Assembly (NCBI GenBank): GCA_963377175.1
Contig: CAUJNA010001002.1
Span: 251,883 to 315,882, forward strand
DNA: 64,000 bases
Origin: Effrenium voratum
Lineage: Eukaryota > Sar > Dinophyceae > Suessiales > Symbiodiniaceae
Direction of reading: 5' to 3'
Shown here piece after piece: positions 46,301 to 58,300 of the stretch. A model generated the notes under the pieces. It searched no databases. It was not told the DNA's origin and saw only the letters and a program-made list of their open reading frames with translations. The translations under genes were made by a program, and so were the position numbers. Numbering within the stretch: the stretch's first letter is position 1; every line of letters begins with the position of its first letter.

Positions 46301-49300
46301 ACTTTTTGCCCTTGCGGGTTCCAATGATTCGGAGCAACGAGCGCAGCAAATGGCGCGGAACACTTGTTTTTGTTTTTTTGTTCTTCTCCCAATTGGTGGT
46401 TTGGATTAGTGGTTTCGTTTCGGGAATTCAACCCCTGGTTCTTGAGGGTAAATGGGAAACCTCCTAACCTTCAAACCATTGGAGGGAAGCCGAACGCCCG
46501 AAATGGGCGGTTCGTATTGGTGGTTTGGACGCTTGGGTAGTTTTAATTGTCCATGTTTTCCTCAACAAGGGGCTTCAATCCATTTCCCAAGCTACCACTC
46601 CGAAGCACCAAGTAAGGGTTACCATATATGTTTGGCGATTAAACATAAACAGCGAAACGGATATTCCACAGAGTGGTTGATCAACCCCGAAGCCACCCGT
46701 TTTGGCGCTCGCCACGCACGTTCTCTCGGACTTCGAGACGCGTTCACGGAGTCGCTTCGCCTGGGGAAGATCTGAGTTGGACTCAGCGTAACTTGGGTTG
46801 CTGAACTTCCATTTGCGTAATTAAGAAGGGTTCCCTTGCTACTGGAGGGCCTAGGTGACTATGAGTGGCCAATAGTGACTTCCATTTGCTTAATTAAGAA
46901 TATGTTTTTCCTTTTCCCCTGTTGGTTTTAAAGGGAATTTATTTCACTACTGGAAATATTCTTTATTTTTTCCAGGGTCTTAACCAAATGGAAGTAAACA
47001 AGCCGTCAGCGCTGGCTAGATGGAAGCACTTGTACCAATCAATCAGCAGTTTTCTCAGCTATGAATCTGCAGTTTCTCTTTTTCTGGATTTGGGTGGGCA
47101 GCGAGGTCGATTGTTTGGGTCAATTTGCCCTTCTGGATGAGAAGGGGAACTCAGTAAATAGGAGAAAAAACAGGCAAAGACTTGTTTGAACGTCAGGCTG
47201 CTAAACAAACAAGCAAAGGACCAAGTGCTCCGTGAAGAGATGTTCTAAAGGCTAATCCATTTTCATCGTCTATTTTTTTGAGAAACTTAGTTTTCCCTGG
47301 GTTGTTTGAACATCAACTTAAATTGGGTTGCTAAACAAACAAGCAAAGGACCAAGTGCTTTGTGAAGAGACTAGTGGGCGGGCAAGGGGAATGAGGCTTG
47401 AGCCGGATTCAGGATTTGAACCTAGGCCTAGTCCACACCCATTCACCCCCCCTTTACAGCCCCCCTTCTTAACAACCTCACAACATAACGGACAGTTGAT
47501 TCTGCCAAAATCAACCGTTCGTTAGGGGTTCATACCAGGGTTCATAAAAGGACATATGCATTCAGCCTTTGATTCCTACCCCCGGAGAAAGACTCAAAAT
47601 GGTTTCGATTGTTTCGGTCCAAATCAAAACCAATCGAGATCCCTTTTCCCCTGCAATGGAGGGTCCTGGCTGATGCTTAGGGTAGTACCTCTTGACCCGT
47701 GGTTCCCCAGCGAATCATCCGGTTCAACTTAGCTTTTTAGATCTTTTTTGGTTGCTTTAGTGGCTGGGTTTCCGAATTTAGCGCACTGACAGTTAGTCAC
47801 TTTTAGCAGGGGATCTGAGAACCAACCAGTTTATTAGTAAGTTGGTGTGCTTATCCGTCATTTCAGTGGTTGGATTCAGACCATTTTTGCAGGCCCCCCC
47901 CCATATTAATAAACTTGTTGGTTGATTACTATGGGGTCAACATTATGTGGGCGGTGTTTGGTTGAATAATATGGCGTCAACAAGTTACCCAACCATCTGA
48001 TCTGCAAATCAATATGTCCAAAGGCCTGAAATAAGAATTGGACCCCAAGTAAAGGCTCTTCACCATGCGCTCGTTTTGCCAGGTGAGCTCCCCATAAATT
48101 ATACCGATCTCAGAAATCCAGTTGCGCCCCATCGCCAACCAAATCCTTGAGGTTAGGCAGTGGCCCCCTGCCTCCGCCCACACAATGGCAGGCAGCTGGC
48201 CCGGGGTTTGCGACCATGAATGTAGCTCTTGCAGCATTCTACGTTGACAACGACTTGTTCAAGATCAAGCCGAAGACGCACCTGTTTTTGCACCTCGCGC
48301 AAAGCATGTCCTCACCGTCTAAGACATGGTGCTACAGAGATGAAGATTAAGGCGGCAGCAGCGGCAGCAGCCAGAAGTAGAGGAGGCAATGACACGCCCA
48401 ATGTGGCTGGCGTCTCTGTGCTAGCCAGGCACTGGTGATTATTGCGTGGTGGATGGGAAGATCCACTCCCCTTCATGCCATGACAGGCACCAATAGGCAT
48501 CTATTTTCCGCAGCCACGACTCAGGTACCGTTTTAGCGAGGTTTTAAAAGAAGACCATAAGGAAGCCCGCCACCTTAGGAGGGTCCGATCCCTATTATGA
48601 CCCTGACAGAACTTATCAGCCCGGAAATTGAGGGTCAAAGCAGCTCATATTTGGGGTCCAAGGGCTCAAAACAGGATGGGTCAACGGGCTTTTGGTGAGA
48701 GCGTGGCCAATTTCCCAACTCCTGTAGTCCGGTTGATCTTGGTGGTTCGCGGCCATCCGGTTACTTGGCTTTGTAGTTGTTTTTAGTTTGTTTTGTGGTT
48801 GGAGTTCCGAGTTTAACCCACCAAAAGTTCGTCAAACTTTTAGCCACGCGGTTTCTCTCCGATCCTGGTGGGTGACTGCCTCTCCGAGGATGAGAAGTAT
48901 CTCACAGAGGTGACCACCACCTGCCGCAAGAAGGTGTCCGAGTCAGCCGGACAAGGAATCCCTTTAAAGATCGGTTGAGTCACGTCCGCAAAGCCCGGGA
49001 AAGTAGTTGGCTCTCTATATTTCCCCTTTTGATGGCTTCAAATTCATCACCTTTTTGCACCTTTGAAAGGGTTTTCCCTTTGGCTGGGTGATGTTTAAAG
49101 GGGAAATGTAGGGAGCCCTGATGGGGACATGTTGAACCCGGATAAAGAAGCCCCTTATGAGTATGGGGCGGGGGCCCCTCCAAAAGTGATATGAATCCCC
49201 AGTTTGTTAATCCGGGGTCAACATTAATCAATCGTTGTAAAAGGGTGCGGAATTCTGCCTTTTCAATTCTTTACACTAAACATTGCCGTTTGGACTTTTG

Positions 49301-52300
49301 CAATTTGAGCTCCATGTTTCATCGGGACATAGAAGATAGAAGGTGTTCCTTAATCAGGATTTCTGGAGAAGGCTACAGGCATGGACATTTAGAGTCAATT
49401 TCGCGGCGAAGAGACGTAAAAGACCGATACCCTACAAGAAGTGTGACGGGGGACTCCTACCCAGTTGCTCAATGGATTCTACATTCCTTTTTCTTTGCTG
49501 GGTTCGGGAAATAATACTCAACCTCAAAAAAGGGGTCCATTTTCTTTTTTTGGGCTGAGGTTAAAGGACATTCTATAGATCCAAACCGAAGACATTCTCT
49601 AAGGCTCATTGGTCACTGGCTTTGGGGCTGATATTGAAGTCTCTCCATTCTCCACCTGGAAGGCAAAAGGATGGTGACTTGCATTCAGCGGGATTTAAAA
49701 CCACTCGGCGCCAGCAATAAGATGCCTGAAGCTGCCAGCAAGACATACCCCCTACTTCAACTACACATATATTTTGAATAACCTTGTTTTCCAAGGCAAG
49801 TACCTACTCTTTTGGTCAGAGGTATTTGGATGAAGGTACCAGCCAATCCGACCTTTGAATCTTACGTGATGCGATCCATCGGCATTTTAAGAACCCACTC
49901 CCATTTTTCGACGCCTCGAGCCGTCAGACAATTCTGATCCGGAGCCTTCGGGAAATGAACAGCCAAAGTTCTGTTCATCGGATTTGGTAGAGATCCAAGG
50001 GAGTTTCTCAAAATGGTGGATCTCTTTTCTTTTTTGATTGGGAAAAAGGACACTTCTACCAGTTTAGGGGACCGATTCCAATTTTGAGACCCTCCCAATT
50101 TCGGGGCATGAAGGATTCCGAACTGTCGCCTTAATCGCAGGGTTCGGCTGATCGGCTCGTGATGTAGCGAGCCTTCCGCGCACGGGCATGGGAATTTTAG
50201 GCTTGAGACCCGGCCTGAGCCCTCCGTGAGAATTAGTGATTTGCTTCCTCCAGACTGTCACCATTTTCTCGACCCGCTTTTTTTGATGGTTTCGGGGTGC
50301 AGGCAAGCTGCTCCAGCCCTCAGCTTGCTCAGCCGATCCTTTTGACCTTGACATCTCTGATGTTGACCTTTTGTTTTGCGAGGTTCTAATGTACTGCCCA
50401 ACCAAATCAACTAACGCCTGGACCGTCCTGGACCCCAAAAACTGGGAGGGTGCGGAACCCCCCAAAACGGTGGGAGCTGCTGCGGTCTTTTGGGGCTGCC
50501 TTCCCTTCAGGTCACCGCCTTCCGATTGCCAAGGGCTCCCAGGGTCCAATCCCAATGCCAATAGGCTGACAGCGACGACATGGCTCCCAGCCACCCCCTG
50601 AGCTTTTTAGCCGAGTGTTTCGTGGTTTCCATTTGACCCACAAGTTCGTCACTTTCAGATCTGAAAACGGGCAGCCCAGTCTTTTTCGGGCGAATAGGGC
50701 TCTTTTCCGTTTCCGGTTCACCGCCCGCAGAACTCTGCGACCCCCGAGACGCCCATGTCGACGCCCATGTGAGCCACAATCAAAACCCGGGTAGATGAAG
50801 GTTAGTAAGGGACGATCCCAGCCATAAATAGCTGCGGCCACCTTCTTAATCCTGTACATGGTTCTGGGTAGACCATTTTAGTACCAGGTTTTGATTGCGA
50901 CTCATGCCGACGCCCATGGCCAGGCCGCCGACTTCGAGGAGAGGCAGAAGCTGCGCGGCGAGGCGACGGGACGATCCACGGGCCTTCGGATGGATCCAGG
51001 GAAGGTCGACCCCAGCTGCTTCCATTTGCGGAAATGTTTTGTTTGTTGTTGTTTCTTCCCTGTTGGTTTTCAAAGGAATATTTGCTGAAATGAATATATT
51101 TTTTGATTTTCCCCTGTTGGTTTTAAAGTTGGAATGTAACACTACTGGACATACTTTTCATATTTTTCCAAGGGTCTTAACCAAATGGAAGGCTAGGTGC
51201 CCTTCTCTGCCGTTTTGTGGGGGGTGGGTTCCCCTATTAAAATGGATTATACAGAAAAAGGTGGTGCATTTGTTCTAACCTCTCTACTGCAGGACCTGGC
51301 CCAGGTAATGTCGACCCCAGAGGTTCATCAACCGATCCGGGGAAGGTTGACCCGGATTTTCATTCCCCAGAGGCTCCTGGGGCTTTTAATGGACCCGACC
51401 CCTCCATTAGACACCCCGAAAATCGGTGTTTGGGGCCAAAACCTGGCTGTTTGAGGGCCCCTTCGATCCATCGGGAGATCCTGGGCAACCAGCCAGTTTA
51501 TGAATCTCACTCGAGTTGACGTGGGATAATTTTTTTGGGTTTGGTGGCCATTTCGGTGGTAAATAAGAACTTTTTGGGTCCAACCCACTCGGGAAGTGAG
51601 TCATGGGGGAGGTGGTTTGGGCCCCATCTCGCCCAGGGAGAAGCACCCATCAACAAACTGGGCTCGATGAACATATGGGGTCAACATCAACCTCCCAGTG
51701 CTACTGTGGATGGAAACGCGACATCCGGAAATCCCAAGTCGAAAGGAAACCATGGAGTTGAAAGCGGAGCGTTTGCCGGTATTTACGTTGGGGAGTCGTT
51801 TCATTCCAGGGTTTCTGAACGGTGGTGCAGGATGTCGTCCATCCACACTATCTTGGTGGGAGGCAGGGTAATCCTTTTTGCGGGTATAATATCGACCTCT
51901 GACTGAAAAAAGGAGGTGCTTGCCAAGGGGAGAAGAAAAGTGGGTAGTTGGAGTAGGGGTAGTTCTGTGCAGGCAACAGAATGCCCTGTTTTCCAGTTAA
52001 GCTTCTTGGAGGCAACAGGACCATATCGTGGGTAAACTTTGTTTCTAAATGAGGGACTCCCAAAAGTGATGCCAGTTTTCTTTTGCTGCCATTGTAGGTA
52101 ACTCGCCAAAGACATCGAAGGCAACAGATTTCCAGCACTGTGCCAGTCTCATTTTCTGAGTCTGAGCCACTTTTGGGGGAGCCACTTTTTGGTGGCAAAC
52201 GAAAAGTCTAGACTCGTTTTGGCCAATCCACACAAGAGCGAGTATTGTTATCGCGCCCAAGCACATGTCCCTATGGGCCTGTCTCCAAAGCGAACTTTGA

Positions 52301-55300
52301 ACTCGGTTGTGTATCCTTTGGCTTCTCAACTTGTTTGAACACTTTGCTTGGGGTAGACTTAGGATACATTTTGCATTTTACCGGTGTCTCAAAGTGAAGC
52401 AAACAGTAACATATACATTCCGTAACTGGGCCGAACTCTAATCATGTTGCTTCTATGCAGCATTTGTTTCCTTTGGCTCTTATTCTTGGTTCGTTTCCTT
52501 TGGTTTGGGCCTTTCGTTTTTTCCTCCCCCGTGGATGGACCAAATCCTGCGCCTCTCAGTAGCTATCCACGGGCTCCATCCGTGCCAACTGGTGGCGAAC
52601 GCGTCCCATCCAACCACAAAGTGGTCCGCAGTCCATGTGATCCCTAAGGGAGCCTCAGTCTTGTCAAAGGCTAAACGTATGCGTCCATATATACCCCCCT
52701 GGTATGAACACCTAGTTTATAGGTTAGTTAGCCGTTAGTTATGGCTTTGTGGTTGAAATCAGCCCCAGGGTCCATTTGCATAAGAATATTTTGTGTTTCC
52801 CTTGTTGGTTTTAAAAGGAATCTGTCACTACGGGACATATTTGTATTTTTCCAGGGGTCTTAACCAAATGGAAGAAAACACATGGCAACGTCACTGGGCC
52901 CTTCCATCACCCCTCTGAGCCATACTGTGGATGGTTGCGAAATCCATTTCGCGCCACGAAATGCAACCATGGTTGAAACCATAACGCTTGTTGGTATTTA
53001 CAGGGGAATCGACTCATTCCAGTGTGTCTGAACGATGGCACGCATCTGGATTTTGTCCACCCGTACCAAGGCAAACTCTAGGGAACCCTGACTTCAACGG
53101 ACACGTATTTTGAATAGAGACCCTTTGGACATCAGAGGCTTCTCATGCGGTGCGAACTGGATTTCGCAACCATCCATCAGCATCAACACCTTGTTCGTGG
53201 TTTTCTTGCCGCACTTGCCGCGCCTTTCCCATGGCTCCGCGTCCGTGGCTTCGTTCGGCGCGATGTCGTGGGGAGTTTTCCGCCGGCTGAATCCGTAGGA
53301 GCTGGTGGCCATTGACGAAGCCACCAAGGCCATGAGCGAGGCCAGCGGATTTTGACGCGGTGGGCGGATTCCACGCCGGCGGAGGGGTAGATAGACTCTC
53401 CATGACCCTTAAAAAATGGTTGGTCATTGCCCAAAATTAAGGGGTCATGACCCCCTTTTTCTAGGGGTCATGGAGACTCTAGGTAGATAGATTCCATTTG
53501 CTTAGAAGAAAAGCTTCCTTGGTTGATTGAAAGGGAATCGATTTCACGACTGGATTTTTTTCCGCAGGGGGCTGAAACAACTGGATTTGTAAACCTGGCC
53601 CTAGTGTCGTTTTCCTTTTGGTATGCCAATTGTCCCCAAAGCGGTTGGTTCGATTCCGGGACTGAGTTGGAATGACCCGCATCGAATTGAAGCCTCTGGG
53701 TTTCCTTTCAGGGAACAGGTTAATCCCCAAAGCACGAAATTGATTGGTATGATTTGCACTTCTGCCACAACGCCAATTCACCAGTCTTTATTTGGGCAAG
53801 TCTTATGCCACGACAAAACCAAGATGTTGCTGAGATGGGGTTGGGGAGTTGGGGCGGGTCTGGGCTGGGCATTTGCTTGCAATTGGGGTAACTCCTACGG
53901 ACACATCCTTCTTTTTTCTAAAGAACACAACAGTTTTTGAATACTTGGGTCTTCGGCCAAGTTAGCAAGAGGTTGGCCACCTAGGTTGTACCCCCCCCAT
54001 AAAAGTGCCCCTAGGTGTTTGGTTCGCTTTGTTAGGGGTTGGCAAAACTCCAAGTGGCCAACCACAGACACGAACTTGGCAACATCCAAATACCCTACTG
54101 GTGGCGAAATCCAAAAATCGCAGCACCCAAGAAACAATGGTTGGAACCATAACGTTTGTATTTGCGTTGGGGAATCGACTCATTCCCAAGGTTCCTTAGG
54201 TGGTGCCTAAGAGGATTTCGCAACCATCCACAGGAGCTTGTTTGGGTTAGATTCTCTCAACAGCACCTACCCAAAATCCCTTCTGGTCTGGGAGCTTCCA
54301 ATGGGAGCTTCTCAATGTGGTCGGGCCTTGGTGGTTCGAGAAACACCTCACTCGCTTGCCCAAAGCTAAGCTTTTCTTCACTGTTCTTGGCATGTTTTGT
54401 TTTTGTTCTGTTCATTTTTACTGGGGGTCTGCAAAAAACAAAGATTTTTGCTACCATACCAAGAGTAGATATGTTTTGGTGTCCCTGATTTGAGTCAAGG
54501 TTCCACAGGGTGAACCTGTACTTCCAGTGAAGTGAGGGAGTTTTACTGAACCCACTTGTCCAAAGTTGACCCAGGTGTGTCGTTTTTCTACTGGCCCTCA
54601 AAATGGCGCTCCCCTTGGCTTCCATTTATCTAGGGTTGGATTCACCATTCTTTTCACCATCGTTCTTTTCAACAACCAGCTGTTTCTACTGGGTGTTTGA
54701 TGGTTTCCTGAAAAGAAGCGCGAAAGGAAAGATCCCTGGAAAGAATGGTTGGAAGCTCTCCCTAGAAAAATCCGAAAAGATCGCTTCCCTCAAAAAGACG
54801 CACTCGCCCCGGGAAGTCCATGTTGAGTTTCGGACCTTTAGCCATGCGGTTTTACCCACTTTTATGGGGGGAGGGTTCTCATACTAGAATAGTTTCTACA
54901 GAAAAAGTTGGTACCCTTCTTCGAATAGTTTCTACAGAAAAAGTTGGTACCCTTCTTCTAAGCTCTCTACTGCAGGACTTAGACTTTGTTTTAGGTGTCT
55001 TTTTGATCGGGAAGTGTTGGATAGAAATAGATGGGTTCCACTGGTTTAGATTGGTTTTATAAACCATTTACCAGGGCCATGTATTTTACTAAAAGGACAC
55101 CTTTGTTTGTGTCCTTCTCCAAATTGATACCAATGCGAGGGAACCCTGTTCTCTTCTGGTTTGTTTCTCAGAGGGTCCAACTACCATGTTGCGGCTTTGG
55201 AGTTTGTTGAATAAATGAGTTTGTAAAGTGAATCTGACATCTGCGGTTATCAGGTACCATTCCGGATTCTAAGGATCCTGTTCAGGAACTGCAACAAAGG

Positions 55301-58300
55301 CAACAAGATTCAAGGAAAAAGGGGGTATTTGTGAAGTAAAGCCTAAACATCTGTTAATACTGTGGATGGACGAAATCCTGCACCACTTTGCGACCATGGG
55401 AAGCCATTGTTGGTTGGTATTTACAGGGGAAGCAAATCATTCCAGATGTTCTGAGGTGGTGCGAAATGGATTTCGTCCATCCATATGAGCTACAAAATCC
55501 AAAATGATTTTCAGGAGATATCCCACTCCAAAGCTTCGACGGGGCCCATTTCCTCGGTTTCGCCTCGCTCTTTTCTTCCCCGCAGATCTCCGGCGGCAGC
55601 TTCTTGCAGAAGGCGGGCGGTGAGTCGCCGCGTGAGTTGTTCCATGCGGGTGGATCAAAAGGTCCGGTAAGTATAGGATGACCAGGGGAAGCTACCCGGG
55701 GTCTCGATGGCCCATCACAAATGGTTGGTGACCCCTTTCTTTTTGGGTAACCCCATTTTTAAAGGGCCCTGGAGACTCCAGGTAGAAAGATTTGATATTT
55801 CAAGCACATGGGAGAAGTGCCCCATGGTCATGGCCGGGGGCCGAAGGGAATATTGATCAACCCATAGCTGTCCTTTTGATCGCTGAGTTTGGCTGGAAAT
55901 CGATGGGTTCCACTGGTTCGGATTGGTTTCATTCACCATTTACCAGGGAAGCCCATCGATTTTTCCCAAAAGCCACCTATGGCTTGACGGGGGAACCCGA
56001 AAAGAGGGAGGGTTCACCAGAAATCGCACTAAGAATACGGTGTTGCTTTCTTCTTTAGAAGGGGCCGGGGGGGGAGAGCTCTATGCTTTGGAGTCGGCAA
56101 AGAATGGCTTTCCGGTGAGTTTTTTTTTTACGTGAATTCTTGCAGGACAGTATAGTGGCACCCGTTGTATCAACCTGGCGAATCTTGATGCGGCGCAACT
56201 CTCATTGTGATACCCTCGCATTTGGGATGCGCATCCCCTCAACCAAAATGTACTGGGCGCTGGTTTAATGTCCGCACCTCATCTCGAGACCCAAATTTGA
56301 GGCCTTGCATCAAGATGTTGCATGATCGGAGTGTTCCTGCAGCCTTGCGCGACAAGGCTTCTCGGATATTTTCAAGCAAGGAGGGCCTGGAATCCCCGAA
56401 AAAGAATCACTCGATGTCTCATGTGCTTTTGGGGAAACAAGTAATTTTGGCCTCGCATGGGCTGCCCCAAGTGTACTTGATGCCTCTAAGTCCTGTTCTT
56501 GCACTTCGCCCGCGCGTATCCAGGTTGCGCCGCCGGTTTGATCGCTACAGATGTAGGAATCCTCACTGCCCGTGGCCAGGTGGTTTTTTTGGCAGTCTAC
56601 CGCGGTTGAATAGCGGGGTTCACTGCGTTGCCAGCGTTTCTCTCACACTTCTGGCGACGCGTGCTATTGACGGTTTGCGAAGGTTGACCTTGACAATGTA
56701 CAGACCATGAGTGTGCGTGTCTGTGGCTGACATGATTGGAATGGGCTCCATGTGTACCAACACAATCCACCCCCCTCCTCCCCCCAATTTCCGCGAAACA
56801 TCTCCCATTTTGTTGGCCTTTCCTTTAAAGTCTCCGTCACCGTTTTGGCCGGGGTCCTTGCCGTTTTGGAGGTCTTAATCCGCCCACCCACCCACCCAGC
56901 TTCCCACCCAGCTTCCCACCCAGCTTCCCACCCAGCTTCCCACCCAGCTTCCCACCCAGCTTCCCACCCACCCACCCACCCACCCACCCACCCACCCCAC
57001 CCACCCACCCACCCACCCACCCACCCACCCACCCACCCACCCACCCACCCACCCACCCAGCCACCCCACCCACCCACCCACCCACCCCACCCACCCACCC
57101 CACCCACCCACCCACCCACCCCACCACCACCCACCCACCCACCCACCCACCCACCCACCCACCCACCCACCCACCCACCCACCCAGCCACCCACCCACCC
57201 ACCCAGCTTCAGCCACCCAGCCACCCAGCCACCCAGCCACCCAGCCACCCAGCTTCCCACCCACCCACCCACCCACCCACCCAGCTTCCCACCCACCCAC
57301 CCACCCAGCCCCCACCCAGCTTCCCACAGCTCCCCACCCAGTTCCCACCCAGCTCCACCAAGCTTCCCACAGCTTCCCACCCAGCTTCCCACCCAGCTTC
57401 CCACCCAGCTTCCCACCCAGCTTCCCACCCAGCTTTTCCCCAGCTTCCCAGCTTCCCCACTTCCCACCCAGCTTCCCACCCAGCTTCCCACCCTTCCCAC
57501 CCAGCTTCCCACCCAGCTTCCCACCCAGCTTCCCACCCAGCTTCCCACCCCAGCTTCCCACCCAGCTTCCCACCCAGCTTCCACCCAGCTTCCCACCCAG
57601 CTTCCCACCCAGCTTCCCACCCAGCTTCCCACCCAGCTTCCCACCCAGCTTCCCACCCAGCTTCCCACCCAGCTTCCCACCCAGCTTCCCACCCAGCTTC
57701 CCACCCAGCTTCCCACCCAGCTTCCCACCCAGCTTCCCACCCACCCACACCCACCCACACCCACCCGCCCACACCCACCCACCACACCCACCCACCCACC
57801 CACCCACCCCACCCACCCACCCACCCACCCACCCCCACCCACCCACCCACCCACCCACCCACCCACCCACCCACCCACCCACCCACCCACCCACCCACCC
57901 AGCTTCCCACCCACCCACCCACCCAGCCAGCCAGCCAGCCAGCCACGCAGCCACCCAGCCACCCAGCCACCCAGCCAAGCCACCCAGCCACCCAGCTTCC
58001 CACCCACCCACCCACCCACCCACCCAACTTCCCACCCACCCACCCAGCTTCCCACCCAACCTCCCACCCACCCAGCCACCCAGCTTCCCACCCACCCACC
58101 CACCCACCCAGCTTCCCACCTACCCCACCCACCCACCCAGCTTCCCACCCAACCTCCCACCCACCCACCCACCCAGCTTCCCACCCACCCACCCTGCACG
58201 GTGGGCGCTAAGTCCCCGGTTCTGTGGATCTGGCTTGCCGGAGCTTGTCGGTAGCCATTCAAGTTTGTTTGTTTGACCAGGCACGGAAGGCTAATGAGAA

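Larger units (their letters stand above)
44473..48888 (+). other. Gene C intron 16
   Basis: GC-AG, phase 0. Holds A (44523), D pieces (44627, 44824), G (46385, 46500), E (46880), a tandem duplication (47186), F (47707), a protein-fragment pseudogene (48213) and F (48739). 45000-46370 is unassigned; it has several antisense frames and C- or T-rich runs at 45558. Confidence 0.5.
48934..50923 (+). other. Gene C intron 17
   Basis: GT-AG, phase 0. Holds J (49127), F (50599) and I (50771). 49230-50590 is unassigned; a 176-codon antisense frame there lacks any feature of a gene. Confidence 0.5.
50963..53298 (+). other. Gene C intron 18
   Basis: GC-AG, phase 0. A run of elements E (51020), D (51192), C (51505), B (51702), C (52147), E (52771), B (52922) and a B fragment (53128-53181). 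52260-52760 is unassigned. Confidence 0.55.
53341..55585 (+). other. Gene C intron 19
   Basis: GC-AG, phase 0. Holds A (53390) and E (53489) back to back, B (54096), O (54632), D with an internal duplication (54836) and B (55358). 53600-54090 and 54240-54600 are unassigned. Confidence 0.5.

Noticed and set aside
45300..46370. Antisense protein-like frames such as [20 protein letters not shown]
   Set aside because: Suggestive of an old repeat-borne gene, but fragmented and not recognised; no motif of reverse transcriptase or transposase could be identified.
50064..50594. 176-codon minus-strand frame
   Set aside because: No family resemblance, no codon or GC signature, opposite strand to all supported exons.
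56207..56710. 167-codon plus-strand frame
   Set aside because: Open but without splice sites, domain features or composition like the exons; kept only as a note in the intron description.
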